In this document: positions 44,008 through 55,413 of the stretch, piece after piece
Layout: the number at the start of each line of letters is the position of its first letter
How positions within the stretch are numbered: position 1 is the first letter of the stretch
Source: Azolla caroliniana
Taxonomy: Eukaryota > Polypodiophyta
Assembly (NCBI GenBank): GCA_043228905.1
Contig: JBHGNT010000022.1
Span: 10,912,001-10,976,000 of the forward strand
Reading direction: 5' to 3'
DNA length: 64,000 nucleotides
The notes under the pieces: generated by a model
Told to the model about the DNA's origin: nothing
Databases searched by the model: none
What the model saw: the letters and a program-made list of their open reading frames with translations, nothing else
Program-made: the position numbers and the translations under genes

Positions 44008-44291
44008 GTAATCAACACTTGAAGATTAAGACCATAAGCTTTATTAATTATCCGCTACTGATTACATTGTAACCGAGCCTTTATATAGGTCTCCGGTGCG
44101 AAATACAAAACGGTGCCAAACGGCACCTTTACGAAATCATTCCGGATCCGGATCGGCATACCGATTCCGGTCCGTCCGTCCACATCATAATATGTATATA
44201 TTAAGACTACTAATTCCAACAGTTCCCGAATAACTATTCCTTTCGCACTCTGGTTTGGACCTCCTTTAGCCTTCTTTGCCGACCGGTAACA
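44008..44291 (-). repeat. Inverted partial LTR inside the rearranged element
   Basis: Reverse complement of LTR positions 43446 to about 43730: it begins TGTTACCGGTCGGC on the minus strand at 44291 and stops after GTGTTGATTAC at 44008, roughly 50 bases past the expected transcription start. Nothing like a polypurine tract precedes it on the minus strand (44292 onward is CATGGCACGC on the + strand). Confidence 0.92.
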
Positions 44292-44349
44292 CATGGCACG
44301 CCCGTGGGACAATACCTTGTACGTCGAACCCATTATCCGGCCCCTTTTA

Positions 44350-46230
44350 TGCTTCGTCCGAAATGTCCAGAATGCTTTGCTCCAAAATTTCCAATGGCTC
44401 GTCGGGAGTCTGTTGTTGCTGTTGTGACTGTTGTTGTTGTTGTTCCGTTTGTGGTTGTGGCTGCTGCTATGTTTGCAGCTCTGGCTGCTGCTCCGTTTGT
44501 GGCTCTGGCTGCTGCTCCGTTTGTGGCTCTGGCTGCTGCTCTGTTTGTGGCTCCGGCACCAGTGTTTCCGTCGTTGGTTCCTCCGTCGAAGTTGTCTGTG
44601 GCTGATTGACCCCGGCCTGTTCCCCCTCCGGTCTTTGCACCGGCAACGGTTCCTCATCACTAAGGTTGATCGTTGCCGTCTTTCGCGCTTTTTCTTCCCG
44701 GAGCCGGGACCGCTCATAGCTTTTGAACTGGATTTGAGCCTCCAGCCGATCATTGTCTAGTTGAGCTACGAGCTGCCGGACCTGCACCAATTGTTCATCC
44801 GCCAGTGCTGTGAAATCTTCCGCCAGCTCGTCCCTGATGATGGTGAAGTCCTCCGAGGTCAGCATATAGCAGTCGTCGCCTTCCTTTCGCCGATTTTCAA
44901 CGTCCGCCCTAAGCAATTGGAGTTCCACGTTATTCTGCGCCCATTTTGCCCACCAACGCACAGAGCTGTCATCGATCAAGCTTTTGGTTTTAGTGAGCCA
45001 TGACCGGAGGATGCACTAGATCCGTTCGGTTCCCATCTGTGATTTATTTTCTGCGGCTTGTCGCTCTTCCTTCAACTGCTTGATGATCCGAACCGTGTCT
45101 GCCTCCTGCTCCCTATAATGCGACAATTGAGTTTGATAGGTTGTTTGCAACCTCTGTAGTACCATTGTCGCTCTTTCCTTGTCTTCATGGTTCTGTTTGT
45201 GGAGCTCCATCCGGGCATTCGCCGCTTCCTCCAATAGCCTGGAACTTTCCGCTCGTTCTTCGGCGAGTGCCGTTGTGGCCTTATCAACCTCTTGCCGGAG
45301 CTCGGCCATCCGTTGCTGATGCTCCGTCTCTAGCTACTTGTAGTCCCGATGCAGATGATCGAAATCGTTGGTCTTCTGCTTCAGCCTTTGGTTTATCTGA
45401 CGGCGCGCACGGTCCTCCCGGTCCTTCTGTTGCCGGAGCTCTTCCTTCAGCCGCTCGATTTCCGTTTCCGCCATCCGTCGCAACTTGTCTTTTTCCTGCA
45501 GCACTTTCTCTTTTTCCTCCTTCAGCCGGTCGTAAGCATGATGTCCTTTACGCAGGTTTTCCTCTGCCCGACGAAGGTTCCCAACAGTCTTTCTTAATTC
45601 TTCTTCGGCCGCCTTCTTCAAGTCGCGTTCACGGCTCCGTAATGCTTCTTGTGCGGCTAGCTCATCTCGTAATTCCGCAAGCTCTTGGGCTTGCGCCGCC
45701 TCTTTCTCCGAACCGTTTGTGTCTCCGGGGTCTTATTCTGTTGTACATCAACCGGAGTCACCGGTGCTTGGACCTGCGTTGCGGTTAAGGCCATTTTGGC
45801 CATATCTCCTGTGATCCGATCCAAGTCTTGTTCCAGGCACCGGATCCTTGACCGGGCCGTCTCCAGTTCATTGGTTGTGATGAGCAACCATTCCGTTTGC
45901 GCTCTTTCCTCTGCCTCTATGCATCCGACTACTCCGGCAATTTGGTCTCCTATCCACCTGAGCCATTGGCTGCCGGTGCACTGTTGTTGCGCTTGCACGG
46001 AGAATTGGCTGATGGGTTCACTTGCCGGTGGCTGGTCCCGCCTTTCTGCATCGAGCTGCACTTCTGGTTCTGCCAGCTGACCACTTTGCCGTTTCGGCTC
46101 TGAGTGTGTTTCGTCTAGTCGCCCCTTGTCTGCTTGTTCTTCGCCGACTGGGGCGGTTGGCCTTTGTATCTCCGGTTGTTGGGTGACGGGGCTTGCCGGT
46201 GCTGCCTGTTGTGTCGGGACTTCTGTGACC
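44350..46230 (-). pseudogene. Coiled-coil protein reading frame of the rearranged LTR element (unrecognised)
   Basis: Function not recognised. Minus-strand frames form one long, charged, alpha-helical protein of about 600 residues. It has a Pro/Gln/Glu-rich start, a Trp-containing segment (WLRWIGDQIAGVVGCIEAEE near 45960), long heptad-like coiled coil from about 45650 to 45020 (ELRKTVGNLRRAEENLRKG, EEKEKVLQEKDKLRRMAE and similar), a second Trp segment (SSVRWWAKWAQNNVELQ near 44960) and a tail with EPQTEQQP repeated in tandem near 44560-44460, then poly-Gln. It is broken by a frameshift near 45720 and stops near 45336, 45016, 44465 and 44355. It might be a Gag or an extra ORF of its parent element; no zinc knuckle, protease or RT is attached. 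Confidence 0.65.
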
Positions 46231-46568
46231 GACGGATCGGAATCGGTATGCCGATCCAGATCCGGAACGATTCCGTAAAGGTGCCGTTTGGCACCGTTTT
46301 GTATTTCGCACCGGAGACCTATATAAAGGCCCGGTTACAATGTAATTAGTAGCGGATAATTAATAAGGCTTATGGTCTTAATCTTCAAGTGTTGATTACC
46401 GTTCTGCAATTATTGTCATATCTTATGCGTGTTAATTATGGATGGCTAAGTAATCGATTAAGGTCTAATTAAGCGTTGGGCCGTAAGTCATTCTGCCGTA
46501 CCACCCTTTGGTGACGTGTCTTGAGTGGACACCCTGTGTTAGGCTGTTGTCCGGCCCTAGCAATAACA
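46231..46568 (+). repeat. 5'-truncated LTR (3' side) of the rearranged element
   Basis: 338 bp, collinear with 43561-43898 without a net length change, ending CAATAACA before the CTTTG target duplication. The first 115 bp of the LTR are absent, including the TG end. Confidence 0.92.
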
Positions 46569-46573
46569 CTTTG

Positions 46574-47370
46574 ATGCCCATAAACTTCTTGTCCCACATG
46601 GTCCCCCTATCCCCCTTCTACACGATAGCTCCCTTGTTCCCCACCTTAGCCAAGTCCAGGTGGCCCCTAGTCCACAGGAGCAATTGGTCTCCATCCGCCA
46701 ATTATTAGTTCATTTTCCGTCACTAACCCCCCAACCCACGCATGCTCCTACTGTGTCTTTCCCGGTACAACATGTCATTCGTACCGGGGAAACCACTCCG
46801 ATCCGCATGGCTACCCACTGACGTTCCCCCCTCCACCACGATCGCATTGATGCAGCCGTCACCGACATGCTCACCAAAGGTATTATCATTCCTTCCACTA
46901 GCGATTGGGTTTCAGAACCCCACCTAGTCAAGAAGGATGATGGCACCTTCCGCTTTTGCATCGACTTCAGGCATCTCAACAAACTGACTATCCATGACCT
47001 CTACCCGCTCCTTCGCGTGGACGACCTCTTGGATCAAATCGGTGGCTCCCATTATTTCACCTCCCTAGACTTAGTCTCGGGATATTTGCAGATCCCCCTA
47101 AAGCCTTCTAACGCCCACAAGACCGCATTCCGCACAAGCCACAGGCTATTCCAATTCACACGCATGTCGTTCCGCCTGTCGAATACCAGCAACACATTCC
47201 AACGCATGGCAAACTCCATCTTTGCCACCCTTATCAGCAAAGGTGTCCTCCTCGTTTATCTCGATGACATCCTTATCCACATGACCACTTGGGAGGACCA
47301 TCTACAAACTCTCGTTGAAGTCCTCACTTGCATAACTAAGCATAACTTGCAACTCTAATGGAAGAATTGT
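46574..47370 (+). pseudogene. gypsy reverse transcriptase
   Basis: After the inserted element, the frame reaches DMLTKGIIIPSTSDWVSEPH (46867), then VKKDDGTFRFCIDFRHLNK, FTSLDLVSGYLQIPL and the catalytic LVYLDDILIHM near 47255, ending CITKHNLQL at 47358. FLGFIISSDRIRMDPAKV and SLQCFLGMITF, the usual RT/RNase H link, follow in another frame near 47395-47510. The catalytic YLDD is intact, but the surrounding protein is frameshifted. Confidence 0.88.
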
Positions 47371-47559
47371 CGATGGGGAAGCACCAGCCTCCATTTTCTC
47401 GGCTTCATTATCTCTAGCGACAGAATCCGTATGGACCCTGCAAAGGTGGCAACCATGACCGACTACCCCCGCCCCACCTCAATAAAATCATTGCAATGTT
47501 TTTTGGGCATGATCACCTTTTCCCTTCACTCATCTCGAACCTCGCCTTGGTCACTTTAC

Positions 47560-48490
47560 CCCTTTGCCAACTCTTGAGAAAGGTTTGTCATTCATTTGGG
47601 ATCCTTCTTGCAAAGATAGCTTTCGTCGCCTCAAAATTACGCCTCAAGTATTACTGGCCCAACATGCGACACTTTGTCTCTACCTACATCAAACAATGTG
47701 CTTTGTGTCAACACATCAAACCTGCGAGCAAGCCAACTGGAACGCTCCAACCCATCACCGTCACATCACCTTTCGAGCTAGTCGGATGGGATTTCATGGG
47801 ACCTTTTCTGGAAACCTCGAGGGGCAACAGGTATATCCTGTTCATAACAGAATACCTTACCAGGTGGGCTGAAACTATTGCCATACCCGACATCACTACG
47901 CCAACAATTGCCTCCCAACTCTTGCAAAAGGTAATTTTTCAGCATGGTTGCCCTGTCCAACTATTATTTGATCATGGCCGCTAGTTCCATGGGGATATCC
48001 TCAATGATGTCGCAACTCAACTAGGCGTCCAACAAGTGTTTACGTCCTCGTACCATCCGCAAACAAATGGCCTCATCGAACGCCTCAACAAGACCCTCAA
48101 GCAGGAGATTGTCGCTTACATCGATCCATGCCACAAAACCTGGGATCAAATCTTGCCTTTTGTCACCCACGCCTACAATACATCCATACAGGCATCAACA
48201 CGGATCAGCCCTTTTCGAGCACACTATGGGTGCGACCCTTGGGTCCCACCAGAATCGTCCATTGACGTCCATTCCAAACCTGCCAACATGGATAGTGCCA
48301 CTTGGGGGCACTATCTCCAACAAATGTTCCCCCTCCTTCGACAAGCCAGCTCCCGAAATCTACAAGTCGCACAACAACATCAGAAGCGGCACTACGACTT
48401 GGGTCGAATTACCCCGACTTATGCTAATGGAACCAAAGTCCTTGTTTACTTCCCGGTCTGGCGGCGCGGTCTCACCTTTCCTTCATCATC
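47560..48490 (+). pseudogene. gypsy integrase (after an RNase H deletion)
   Basis: A short RNase H start (SFIWDPSCKDSFRRLK, near 47590) joins directly to the integrase zinc region (YYWPNMRHFVSTYIKQCALC, near 47650), so RNase H and part of the zinc finger are lost. The core keeps the first Asp (VGWDFMGPFLE), a second Asp in a changed context (LLFDHGR then stop) near 47970 and Glu in NGLIERLNKTLKQE near 48070. HAYNTSIQASTRISPFRAHYG and HYDLGRITPTYANGTKVLVYF follow. Confidence 0.85.
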
Positions 48491-48643
48491 TCAACTATCA
48501 ACATCAACATCTCAACAATAATCAATTTCCTCTACAATTATCGTGACAACATATCAAAGGCACGTCAAGCATCAAGATCTTCAACAATGAGGGTTTTTGG
48601 TAAACACTTTTAGAATTAAGATCCTTACGTACTTGCATTCAAT

Positions 48644-50115
48644 ATGTCTATTCAAGTAGCAAAGCTTGAAATTTTGACTAAAAATAATTATGCATCATGG
48701 AAATACAAAGTCATGTTGTTTTTAAAGGCAAAAGTGGCATATAGTTGTTAGCGATAAACCTAGTGATACGATGAAAGAAGAAGATAGAAAGGGAAAAGGA
48801 AAAAAATCTAGTGTTAAGAAAGTAAAGCATTGTAGTGTTATTAAGGAAATCTCGGATACATTAGAAAAGATTTTCATAAATATGTCTTCGGTTGGAAAGA
48901 AGCAACCTAAAAGAGTAATTATAAAATGTTAAAATGGATAGAAAAATGACAATCATGGGTTATGTTGGAAAAATTAGGAAAATTGTGGATGATTTGACAC
49001 TGATAGATTGTATTGTGGATGATGATGATTGTATTGTATTATACATGTATGTTAGAGAGGATTTCCATCAAACTTTAATGTATTTAAAACATCCATTTAT
49101 GTTGTTTGAATACCATCATTTGATGAGTTGATTCTTAAGTTGCTACAAGAAGAACAAATTACAGGTTCATCAAGGAGTGGTAAGGATTTGAATGAAGAAA
49201 CATCCTTCTATGCTAGTAGTGGAAAATCTCTAAGAGGAAGAGGAGGACAGTGGCAACAACGAGGAAGAAATCAGGCTTGTGGAAGATGGCAAAATGAACA
49301 AATTTACAATGAAACTAAACAAGAAGGTGAGAACAACAATTATAATAGTAAAAGAGGGAGAGGGAGAATGCAAAGAGTTCGACGGTTTCAGAATAATCAA
49401 AGTAATTTCCATGGTTATTCAACCTCAACTATTAAGTGTTTTTATTGCAATAAGATCGGCATCATGTGCAAGACTATTGGATTCAACAAAGTGATATAAA
49501 GGATGGAAAATATAGTGAAAGTAGTTATGCATCCAATGATACTACTCAAGTAGATTAACATTCAGATGAGAATGCATGTGATAAAAATGCATGTGCAGTT
49601 ATAATTGGTAAGAGTGCAAATAATGCTTGGTATCTTGAGTGTAGTTGTTCTAATCACATGATTGGAGATTGTGTTTTGTTTGATGCAACAAAGAGCTCAT
49701 CTACTCCAATTGAAATATGTATGGGTGATGATACATGTTATGATGTAAAAAGTTGTGGAGATGTTCAATTCCATTTATCGAATGACATGTCTAAAAAGTT
49801 AAAAGATGTGTGGTATGTACCTAGTGTTAAAAAGAATTTAATGTCTACTAGTCAACTAGTTGAGAAAGATATGGATGTATTGTTCACTAAGTTTGGATGT
49901 ACAATAACAAGTTAAAACATAGGAGAAGTGGTTGTAACAAGAAGAAATGTAGGATAAATTGAATGACATAGAGAAAAGGAATGCATGATTGCAAATGAAA
50001 AAAATGAGTTTGAGTTATGGCATAAAAGATTGGGACAAGTAAGTGCAAAAAGATTGCTAAATATGAGTAATAATGATTTTGTTCTTGGATTGCCAAGGTT
50101 AATAGAGATTGTGTT
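48644..50115 (+). pseudogene. copia element C gag, protease and GAG-pre-integrase
   Basis: MSIQVAKLEILTKNNYASWK opens the gag at 48644 and soon meets a stop. Later pieces include a Gly/Arg/Gln-rich RNA-binding stretch (49150-49420) and part of a zinc knuckle (KCFYCNKIG near 49437). The protease position reads WYLECSCSNHM (DSG lost) near 49630, followed by CYDVKSCGDVQFHL and LKDVWYVPSVKKNLMSTSQL. ELWHKRLGQVSAKRLLNMSN near 50012 is the GAG-pre-integrase zinc half. Confidence 0.82.
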
Positions 50116-51185
50116 CTACCTATTTGTGGTTCGTTGTCGTGAAATACGAAAGCTTCACATTAAAAGTCTACAATAAGATAACTACGTAACTAAAATAAAA
50201 TTTGATAATGTTTTATATATAAAGATAATATTAACAACACATGATAATATTATATATATGTAAAGAAAAATAATATATATATATATATATATATATAGAT
50301 AAATATATTATATTACACGAACAAGAGAGGACTTGAACCAATAACCTCACCCTATGACTTTCAAATGTTACCATTTACTCTATACTAATAATATATATAA
50401 GATAAAGGATTTGCTTCATGATATAAAGACGACGTTACATGTTATATTCGATAATATTTGAGAGACTCAAACCCACAACCTCATATACCAAAGTCAACAC
50501 ACCTACCATTAGGCTAGGTCCTTTATTTTTAAAACTATATTTTCATGTTTATTCTTATGCCATATATTTTTTCATACATGAAAGCTCAAATAAGTGAGAT
50601 GCCTATCATGCATCACATGCATTTCATGCACTACATGCATGACTTGTACCCTCCAATGCATCATATGCATGGGGGCACCTATTTAAATGGTGAAAGAGAA
50701 GATCAAAGGGGGAGAGGTATGAGATATCAATCAAATATATATTACATAAGAGATACCATAAAATAGAGAAAGAAAGCAAGAAGTTCAACATAAAGGTGGA
50801 GCTCTAGCTTCGCAATCGTGGTGGTCAACTCTCAACAAGAGGGAGGCGATTCAAGCCTTATCTTCATCAAAATATTGAAGCGAAGATTGTTGTGCCCTAC
50901 TATCAAGAAAGAGAAGAGTGATTACCTTGTGAGACCAAGTTCGAAGGATCAACGACGCTTACAACCACTTTTGTAACTCTTTCATCAAATAATTATAAAT
51001 CTCTTGTATTCCTTCAAATATCATTCAATATCCTATCTTGTCATATCTTGTTGATCTCTATTTACTCTATCTCTACTCTTTCGTCTCTTCCGTCCATAAT
51101 CCCAGTGATTCCTTTCTCACTTTCACGATATCTTTTGTCTACGCAATGTTACGCTTCTAGGCAAGCCACGTCACAACACCGTGTT
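50111..51185. mobile_element. Unclassified 1065-bp insertion with a 5-bp direct repeat
   Basis: It interrupts the integrase of element C between the GAG-pre-integrase part and the core. GTGTT flanks it at 50111-50115 and 51181-51185. The insert starts CTACCTATTTG and ends CACAACACC, with no clear TG...CA or inverted ends. Inside are AT-rich sequence with a TA run near 50276-50296, an ATGCAT-rich palindromic patch (50600-50671) and a CT-rich right third like an LTR leader. A solo LTR with eroded ends is one possibility. Confidence 0.55.
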
Positions 51186-51680
51186 GTAAAGTGATGCTTA
51201 GAAGGATGGTAATGCCAATGAGGAATCTAACTTTCAAGTATCCATTAGAGTTGGTTTATACAGATGTTTGGGGTCCTTCACAAGTTGCAAGCATTGGAGG
51301 ATCAAGGTATTTTGTAACATTCATTGATGATTAATTGAGAATGGTGTGGATATACTTTATAAAAAATAAAAGTGATGTTTTTACAAAGTTCATTGAAGTC
51401 AAGGAAATGGTAGAAAATCAATGCAATAGAAAAATTAAAATGCTTCAAAGTGATGGAGGAACTCGGTATATGTCAAATGAATTTGATAAGTTCTTAAAAG
51501 AAAATGGTATCATAAGGCAAGTCACATCTAGATACACTTCTCAAATGAATGTAGTAGAAAGAAAAAATAAACATACAACTAGAGCTATGCTATTTGAAGC
51601 AAATTTGTCAAAAAGGTTTTTGGTTGACGCTTATCATTATGCAGTGACTTTGATAATAGAATGCCAACAGTCATAATTGG
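51186..51680 (+). pseudogene. copia element C integrase core
   Basis: PLELVYTDVWGPSQVASIGG carries the first catalytic Asp near 51262, KMLQSDGGTRYMSNEFDKFL the second near 51452, and SQMNVVERKNKHTTRAML the Glu near 51556. One stop after VTFIDD near 51330 breaks the frame. The arrangement is typical copia. Confidence 0.88.
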
Positions 51681-51729
51681 TAACAATACTCCTTTTGAAT
51701 TGTCCTGTAATAAAAAGCCTTGAGTTGAT

Positions 51730-53110
51730 ACATTAAAAGTTTTTGGATCTATTTCCTATGTGCATGTTCCTAGTCAAAAGCTTGATGAAAAGGCTATAAA
51801 GTGTATTTTCCTTGGGATCGATGTCGTAAAAAATGGATATAAATGCTTTGATGTAGGTTATGAGAATCTTTACATTTTAAAGAGTATAAAAATTGACAAA
51901 ATGCAAAATTGGAAAACATTTGAATGTGATGTGCAAATGCCTTTATCAAGTAAGGTAAGGGAAATGGATCAAGAAAGTGATGTTGATGATGAGAAAGAGA
52001 CTAATGATGAGAAAATAAATGATTATGTAGAAGATGTAGACATAAATCATGGGACAACAACTTCACAATTGAGAAGATCTAGTAGAGTAAGAAAACCCAT
52101 TCAAAGGTTAACGAATGATAGTTGCATTGTACAACATTATTTGTTTATGGCAAAAGTTAATGAGTTCATTGAGCCTAATTGTTTTGAAGATGGGCGTGAG
52201 AAAAGAGAATGGAAGTGTGCTATGCAAAAAGAAATTGATTCATTACACAAGAATGACACATGGAAGCTAGCGACTAGAGCAAACGATAAAAAGGTAATTG
52301 GTTGTGAGTGGGTATATAGGTCTACATTGAATTCTGATGGTACTTTGAATAGATGTAAAGTGCAATTAGTAGCTAAAGGTTATTCTCAAGTGTATGGTCT
52401 AGATTATGAGGAAATATTTTCACCAAGAGCTAAAACGCCCTCTATTTGAGTTGTTATCTCTTTAGTAGCATCACTAAAATAGAATGTATATCAAATGGAT
52501 GTAAAAAATGCCTCTTTGAATGTTATTTTGAAGGATGAAGTGTTCATGGAACAACCACAGGGTTTTAAGGATAATGTTAACACTAACTTTATGTGCAAGT
52601 TGAAGAGGGGCTTATACGAACTAAAACAAGCACCAAGAATATGGTTTGAAAGGTTGGGAAACTACTTGAAAAGTATGAACTTCAAGCAAAGTCTTGTAGA
52701 TGCATCTGTTTTCATGAATGATGGTAAATATGGTATAGTCATTATTGTTTAGACGTAGATAATTTATTTATAACAAGTGATAATGACGAGCTTATACAAA
52801 AAATAAAAGGTAAAATGTCAAATTGAGATGAAGTATTTAGGAGAGCTTAAGTACTTCTTGGGCATTGAAGTGATTAAATGTATAAATAGTTAGATTTTTT
52901 CTCCGAAAACGTATATGGGTGATATGCTAAAAGAATTTAGTATGCATTATTGTAAGCCAATGCAAACACCAATGCAAGAAAGAATGATGTTAGATACTAC
53001 TAAAAATGATACTTTACAAATGTCAAGAGCTACCAACAGATAGTTGGAAAGCTTATCTACTTGACAATTACAAGACTAGATATTGCATTTTCAGTTGGTA
53101 TAGATAGTTA
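51730..53110 (+). pseudogene. copia element C reverse transcriptase (truncated)
   Basis: A 229-codon frame at 51760-52449 covers the integrase-RT linker (KCIFLGIDVVKNGYKCFD, then acidic and SSRVRKP sequence) and the RT start (EKREWKCAMQKEIDSLHKND, RCKVQLVAKGYSQVYGLDYE). QMDVKNASLNVILKDEVFME and KLKRGLYELKQAPRIWFE follow near 52495-52650. The YVDD box near 52740 is lost in frameshifts. MKYLGELKYFLGIEVIKC appears near 52828. RNase H is absent. Confidence 0.85.
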
Positions 53111-54291
53111 GATAATGAAACAATGAAGATGATAGTGAGTAGGATGAAGACAATGTATTAGTCTTCACAAATAAGATGTACCGGATAGATGAATTTAAGG
53201 ATAACCTAGATTTTGAGGAAATCTCCTTTAATACAAATTTAGAGATTCCTATCTAAATTTTTGAGGAGCCACAAAACCTAAAGGACAATGAAAACATCGA
53301 TATCTTTATCAAAATATTTGAAAAACCTACACTAGATGAACAGTGAACGTCCAGTCTAGAAAGCTAAGTTGGAACTTATTGATGTAACATATGTATTTAA
53401 TTTCAAATTCTAGAATTTACATTATTATCTTTTTGGTGGGTAATTATTTAATGTTGGAAAGTGGGGCTCATCATGAAAGTTAAACTATTCTATTAGGAGC
53501 TCAATTCCATTGAAACTCATTTTTAGATTAATTAATAAATAGCAATTTAACAAAGTAACTAATTGCCAATAGAGAAAACAAAATTCGTGCCTTGCAAGAT
53601 TGCAAGAGAACTATTTTTTTTTCAAGATAAACTTTGTTTACCATACAATTCCAAACTCTCTTTGTAATTCCTCCATGATGAACTTCTTGTGTGGTTTGTC
53701 TTGATCCCAATCGCAATATTAAATGATAATGTGATAAATATTTGTCACATACCCATTAATAATAGACAAAGGTTGTGGTGGAGGTAAGAACCTTCTCAAG
53801 CAGCCAACCCAATAGCGTCTATAACTTTTAGTGAAAGATTGATGCGAATGTGATAACTAGTTTCAAGAAAGACCCATCAAAATAACTATAAAATTAACAT
53901 AAAACTAGTATGATATTCTAATGCTAACATGGAACACACACATTCACTTCTAATGTGTTTCCACCCGATAAAAATATGACTAGACAAGCTCACTTAATCT
54001 TTTTTTGAACTACACCCTACCTCCTAGATGAATAATGTTAATGTTCAAGTCAATCTCGTGTTGGATTCAGAGAGACCCGAAAATACTTGTTCTAATAGGA
54101 AGCAATTGTGTATCATTATGAGATTGTTAGCCTTGCCTAGTTTTTGCAATGAAGATGAAATGTTTGAGGCAATATACCCAAAAATCGACTATGTAGAACT
54201 TCTCGTACATCTCAACTTGCCAAAAAATACAAAGACTTGAAATTATACTAAATATAAATGACAATATACCTAAATTAGATCAATTCACTAA
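53111..54291. other. No gene recognised
   Basis: AT-rich. A short acidic open stretch near 53195-53345 (EEISFNTNLEIPI, then a stop) and the ORF at 54028-54240 show no known domain. Confidence 0.5.
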
Positions 54292-54557
54292 CCTTCAACT
54301 TACCTTCGACTTAGCTTGGTCCCATGGTGTCATTAACTTGAACCTCTTTTTAACCATGAAAATGAAGTTAGCATTTACTATTACGATTCCATGTAAGGAA
54401 AGATAGGGATAATTAATGCATATACCTTCAACTTACCTTCGACTTAGCTTGGTCCCATGGTGTCATTAACTTGAACCTCTTTTTAACCATGAAAATGAAG
54501 TTAGCATTTACTATTACGATTCCATGTAAGGAAAGATAGGGATAATTAATGCATATA
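54292..54557. repeat. Perfect 133-bp tandem duplication
   Basis: 54292-54424 and 54425-54557 are identical base for base by direct reading, beginning CCTTCAACTTACCTTCGACT and ending TTAATGCATATA. Zero differences point to a recent duplication or an assembly artefact. Confidence 0.95.
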
Positions 54558-55413
54558 CCTAGAATTTGCAAATGTAGGCACATGGTTGAGCAAGGTAGTG
54601 TGCTTGAACATTGTAGTATGTCTTGATGTATTCATCACTTGATGGTGACCTATTGATGTGGGTATTGTACTCTTATTGTCGATTTTGGCATTCAAAATTA
54701 AAGTATGTTAATTTGCAATTGACTAGAGCACTTATGGAGCTCATCTAGATAGAGCTTGTAAAAACTTCATCTCCTCTTTACACTCCTTGTTGGTAAGCTG
54801 CAATCCCTTATAAGATTTCTCATGACGAAGAGGAGTGTTGGAATGGTTGTTGGCAAATCAGTAAATGACTCCATATTTATATAAAGTATATGTTGTCTTG
54901 TATGTAGGATTGTACTTATATGTATGCATGTCTCTATACTAATCTTATGCATTTGCAACTTTTAGTATCACATTTTGGGTAAAATGGAGATGATAATATG
55001 TACCCATTATGGTGTCAATGGGGATCAAACCCTTGACAATTTTGTTAACATTCATTAGCTCTTACTAATTGAGCCATCATTTTTCTTTTATTTTTAACAT
55101 TGTTTTAGTTGTTACTAATGGAGACAATTCTTACTTTTTGTTTTACTATCACTTTGATTAGGCTCTTAAATTACCATCGAGTTTAACACCTTTTTCTCCT
55201 TTTGCACACACCACATCGTGACATAGATTAGATCATTATGCATCAATTACGAGATGCCCTCATATTCAAAGATTCAAGAGAAGGAGAAATCATATTACGA
55301 GAATGAATATATTATGTTTAAATCATAATTTTCTCATGTATATCCTTGACAAATGGGCCCTTTAGGAGGCGTATACCCTCTCTCTCACTTGTTAATCGCA
55401 CTCACTCCTCATC
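54558..55413. other. No gene recognised
   Basis: AT-rich intergenic sequence; ORFs are short and without recognisable domains. Confidence 0.5.

Larger units (their letters stand above)
43441..46573. mobile_element. Rearranged LTR element inside the gypsy protease-RT junction
   Basis: The element spans 43446-46568 and is flanked by CTTTG (43441-43445 and 46569-46573). Parts in order: a complete + LTR (43446-43898), a PBS-like start, a 26S rRNA fragment (43916-43982), an inverted LTR piece (44008-44291), a minus-strand coiled-coil reading frame (about 46230 down to 44350) and a + LTR lacking its first 115 bp (46231-46568). No pol domains are present. The PBS-like TTTTTGGCGACCACGG after the LTR differs from the tRNA-Met site of copia elements and would suit a gypsy-class parent. 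Confidence 0.88.
41853..48490 (+). mobile_element. Ty3/gypsy element, decayed, with a second LTR element inside
   Basis: Order on the + strand: possible LTR (41853-42059), gag (42109 to about 43010), protease (about 43090-43440), [insertion 43446-46568], RT (46850-47360), an RNase H stub, and integrase (47640-48470). RT before integrase is the gypsy order. The RNase H and integrase N-terminus are mostly deleted near 47630. No 3' LTR is visible; homology stops near 48490, just before a copia element begins. Confidence 0.88.
48644..53110 (+). mobile_element. Ty1/copia element C, decayed, + strand
   Basis: Order: gag (48644-49500), protease (49600-49910), GAG-pre-integrase (about 50010), [insertion 50116-51180], integrase (51200-51680), RT (51990-52870) and a trace of the RT end to about 53110. 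It is AT-rich and unlike the other copia copies here. No LTRs, PBS or RNase H were found, so both ends are truncated or unrecognisable. Confidence 0.85.

Noticed and set aside
44276-44760. Plus-strand Cys-rich ORFs resembling a small Cys-repeat protein
   Set aside because: They are the antisense of the Gln-rich and EPQTEQQP repeats of the coiled-coil frame.
44350-46230. Endogenous pararetrovirus coat or movement protein
   Set aside because: No movement-protein motif, coat zinc knuckle, or pararetroviral protease-RT is attached; flanking LTRs and a 5-bp duplication indicate an LTR retroelement.
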